The notes under the pieces: model-generated | Seen by the model: only the letters and a program-made list of their open reading frames with translations | What the model was told of the DNA's origin: nothing | The model's database searches: none | Shown here: positions 13,479 to 14,500 of the stretch, piece by piece | How positions within the stretch are numbered: the stretch's first letter is position 1 | Layout of the letters: each line of letters opens with the position of its first letter | Program-made: the position numbers and the translations under genes | Origin: an uncultured Clostridia bacterium | GTDB lineage: Bacteria; Bacillota; Clostridia; TANB77; CAG-508 | Assembly: GCA_934149275.1 (NCBI GenBank) | Contig: CAKPEG010000028.1 | Location: forward strand, 1 to 14,500 | Direction: 5' to 3' | Length of the DNA: 14,500 bases

Positions 13479-13494
13479 AGGAGGTATAAAATTG
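13479..13494 (+). promoter_or_regulatory. Ribosome site and TTG start of the DnaB-like gene
   Basis: AGGAGGT (13479-13485) lies six bases before TTG (13492). No ATG in this frame lies close to a ribosome site; the first is about 27 codons in. TTG is therefore the supported start. Confidence 0.7.
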
Positions 13495-14500
13495 ATAACA
13501 GAAGAAAACAGTCAATACAAACAGCTAGAGAAAAATTTAAACAAAATTTTAAATAAGGGTAAAGCCCAAATGGAAGCAGAAAGACTAAAAAAAGAAGAAG
13601 AAAATATGAAAAATGAATTTAATAAAGACGAATTCATTTATCAATTACAAGGCGAGATAAACATTCTTGATGCTAGAGAAAGAAAAATAGAGCAAATGAA
13701 TAGCTCATCTGACGAACCTACAGAGCCCTTATATCCGCCAGAATTAGACAATTTAACATTAGAAATAATATATATAGCGCTATTATATGGTACCCCTAAT
13801 GCAATTTCAAAATATTATTTTGAGAAAGATTTATGTTATTTCTCTAGTGAAATTATATTAAACTTGTATAAAAGTGTAATATTTAAAGAAGGTGAAAAAC
13901 AAGCACCACCACAATTAAAAGAAGGATTTAACTTCCCAAAAGCAATTGCAGAATTATATGATTTAAAAGTTGCAATGCAATCTGCTCCACTTGACCAAAA
14001 ATATGATTTTGAAATGATTTACAGGGAATTAAAGAAATTATTCATATTAAAAAGAAGTTATATACAAGCACCAACAAAAAAAATACAAGAAAAAATATTT
14101 GAAATTAAAAGCTATGTAAAATATAAAGAAATGTCAGCAGACGAAGTCGAAGCAGCAATCAAACAAATTAATGTAACAAACAGATTAAGTCAATCAGTAT
14201 TAAATAACGATATTGCAGCTTTTTGGTTAGATGATAAAAACGAATTAAGAGAAGGTGTACCACTTCCTTTCCCAATAATGACTAAAGTTTTCAAAGGCTT
14301 TAGAAAAGGAGAAATAATGACATATGCTATGCCTTCAAACGCTGGTAAGAGTAGGTTCACAGTTAACCTAGCATGTAACATAGCATTTAGACATAAAAAG
14401 AAAGTTTTAGTAGTATCAAACGAAATGACAGAAGACAAAATGAGGCTATGTCTATTAACAACAATAATAAATAACCCTGAAATCCAGAAGTTTCATAAAC
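13492..14500 (+). CDS. DnaB-like helicase/RecA-type ATPase, N-terminal part (runs off window)
   Basis: The frame stays open from TTG 13492 to the window end, giving 336 residues with the 3' end missing. A lysine/glutamate-rich coiled-coil-like start (about 1-70) is followed by a helical region (about 85-125, LEIIYIALLYGTPNAISKYY) that resembles the DnaB N-terminal fold, then a linker. From about 260 the DnaB/RecA-type core begins: FRKGEIMTYAMPSNAGKSR with the P-loop AMPSNAGKS (279-287, compare AxPSxGKT of DnaB). VLVVSNEMTEDKMR follows, matching the SxEM motif after the first strand. It starts 25 bases after gatD, so it probably shares the murT promoter. It differs from housekeeping DnaB in its long charged start and may be a specialised paralogue or a mobile-element replication protein. 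Confidence 0.75.
   Translation, partial: MITEENSQYKQLEKNLNKILNKGKAQMEAERLKKEEENMKNEFNKDEFIYQLQGEINILDARERKIEQMNSSSDEPTEPLYPPELDNLTLEIIYIALLYGTPNAISKYYFEKDLCYFSSEIILNLYKSVIFKEGEKQAPPQLKEGFNFPKAIAELYDLKVAMQSAPLDQKYDFEMIYRELKKLFILKRSYIQAPTKKIQEKIFEIKSYVKYKEMSADEVEAAIKQINVTNRLSQSVLNNDIAAFWLDDKNELREGVPLPFPIMTKVFKGFRKGEIMTYAMPSNAGKSRFTVNLACNIAFRHKKKVLVVSNEMTEDKMRLCLLTTIINNPEIQKFHK

Overview
The window looks like chromosomal DNA from a low-GC, spore-forming member of the Bacillota, most likely a Clostridia-type organism. The evidence is strongly A/T-biased codon use, AGGAGG ribosome binding sites with ATG, GTG and TTG starts, consensus sigma-A promoters, a MurT/GatD lipid II amidation pair, a VanW-family membrane protein and a dipicolinate synthase subunit B gene. 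Lineage is inferred from gene content only. No rRNA, tRNA, CRISPR array, transposase or integrase is visible.

Layout: (1) 1-555, the 3' end of a sensor histidine kinase. (2) 829-3129, a strong promoter, a VanW-family membrane protein and trmB. (3) 3362-6586, a GldA/GldF/GldG-like ABC operon: ATPase, six-helix permease, and membrane-anchored GldG-like subunit. (4) 6827-8551, a membrane protein O-mannosyltransferase-type (GT39) glycosyltransferase with an extra outside domain. (5) 8552-8790, A/T-rich degenerate tandem repeats ending in a bidirectional terminator. (6) 8843-10282, the only minus-strand gene, a PIN-PhoH ATPase with its own promoter and clearly higher GC. An in-frame TAG cuts off the last 21 codons of its conserved tail. 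(7) 10474-11058, dpaB (spoVFB) without a neighbouring dpaA. (8) 11387-14500, a perfect consensus promoter, murT, overlapping gatD, and the start of a DnaB-like helicase gene that runs off the window.

Most genes are housekeeping or envelope genes: peptidoglycan amidation (murT-gatD), surface glycosylation (GT39), VanW, and the ABC system. Four of the intergenic gaps carry copies of one structured repeat family (GCGGA...TCCGC stem, a GAAATTTGCAAATTTC-type hairpin, an ACATTGTTAAT box and a TATAATAG hairpin). Its modules occur in both orientations and in permuted order. This repeat family and the PhoH locus are the parts most worth a second look. The PhoH points are foreign composition, amber-truncated tail, degenerate PIN active site, charged insert, and palindromes in promoter and leader. 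I did not find a clear new multi-gene system.
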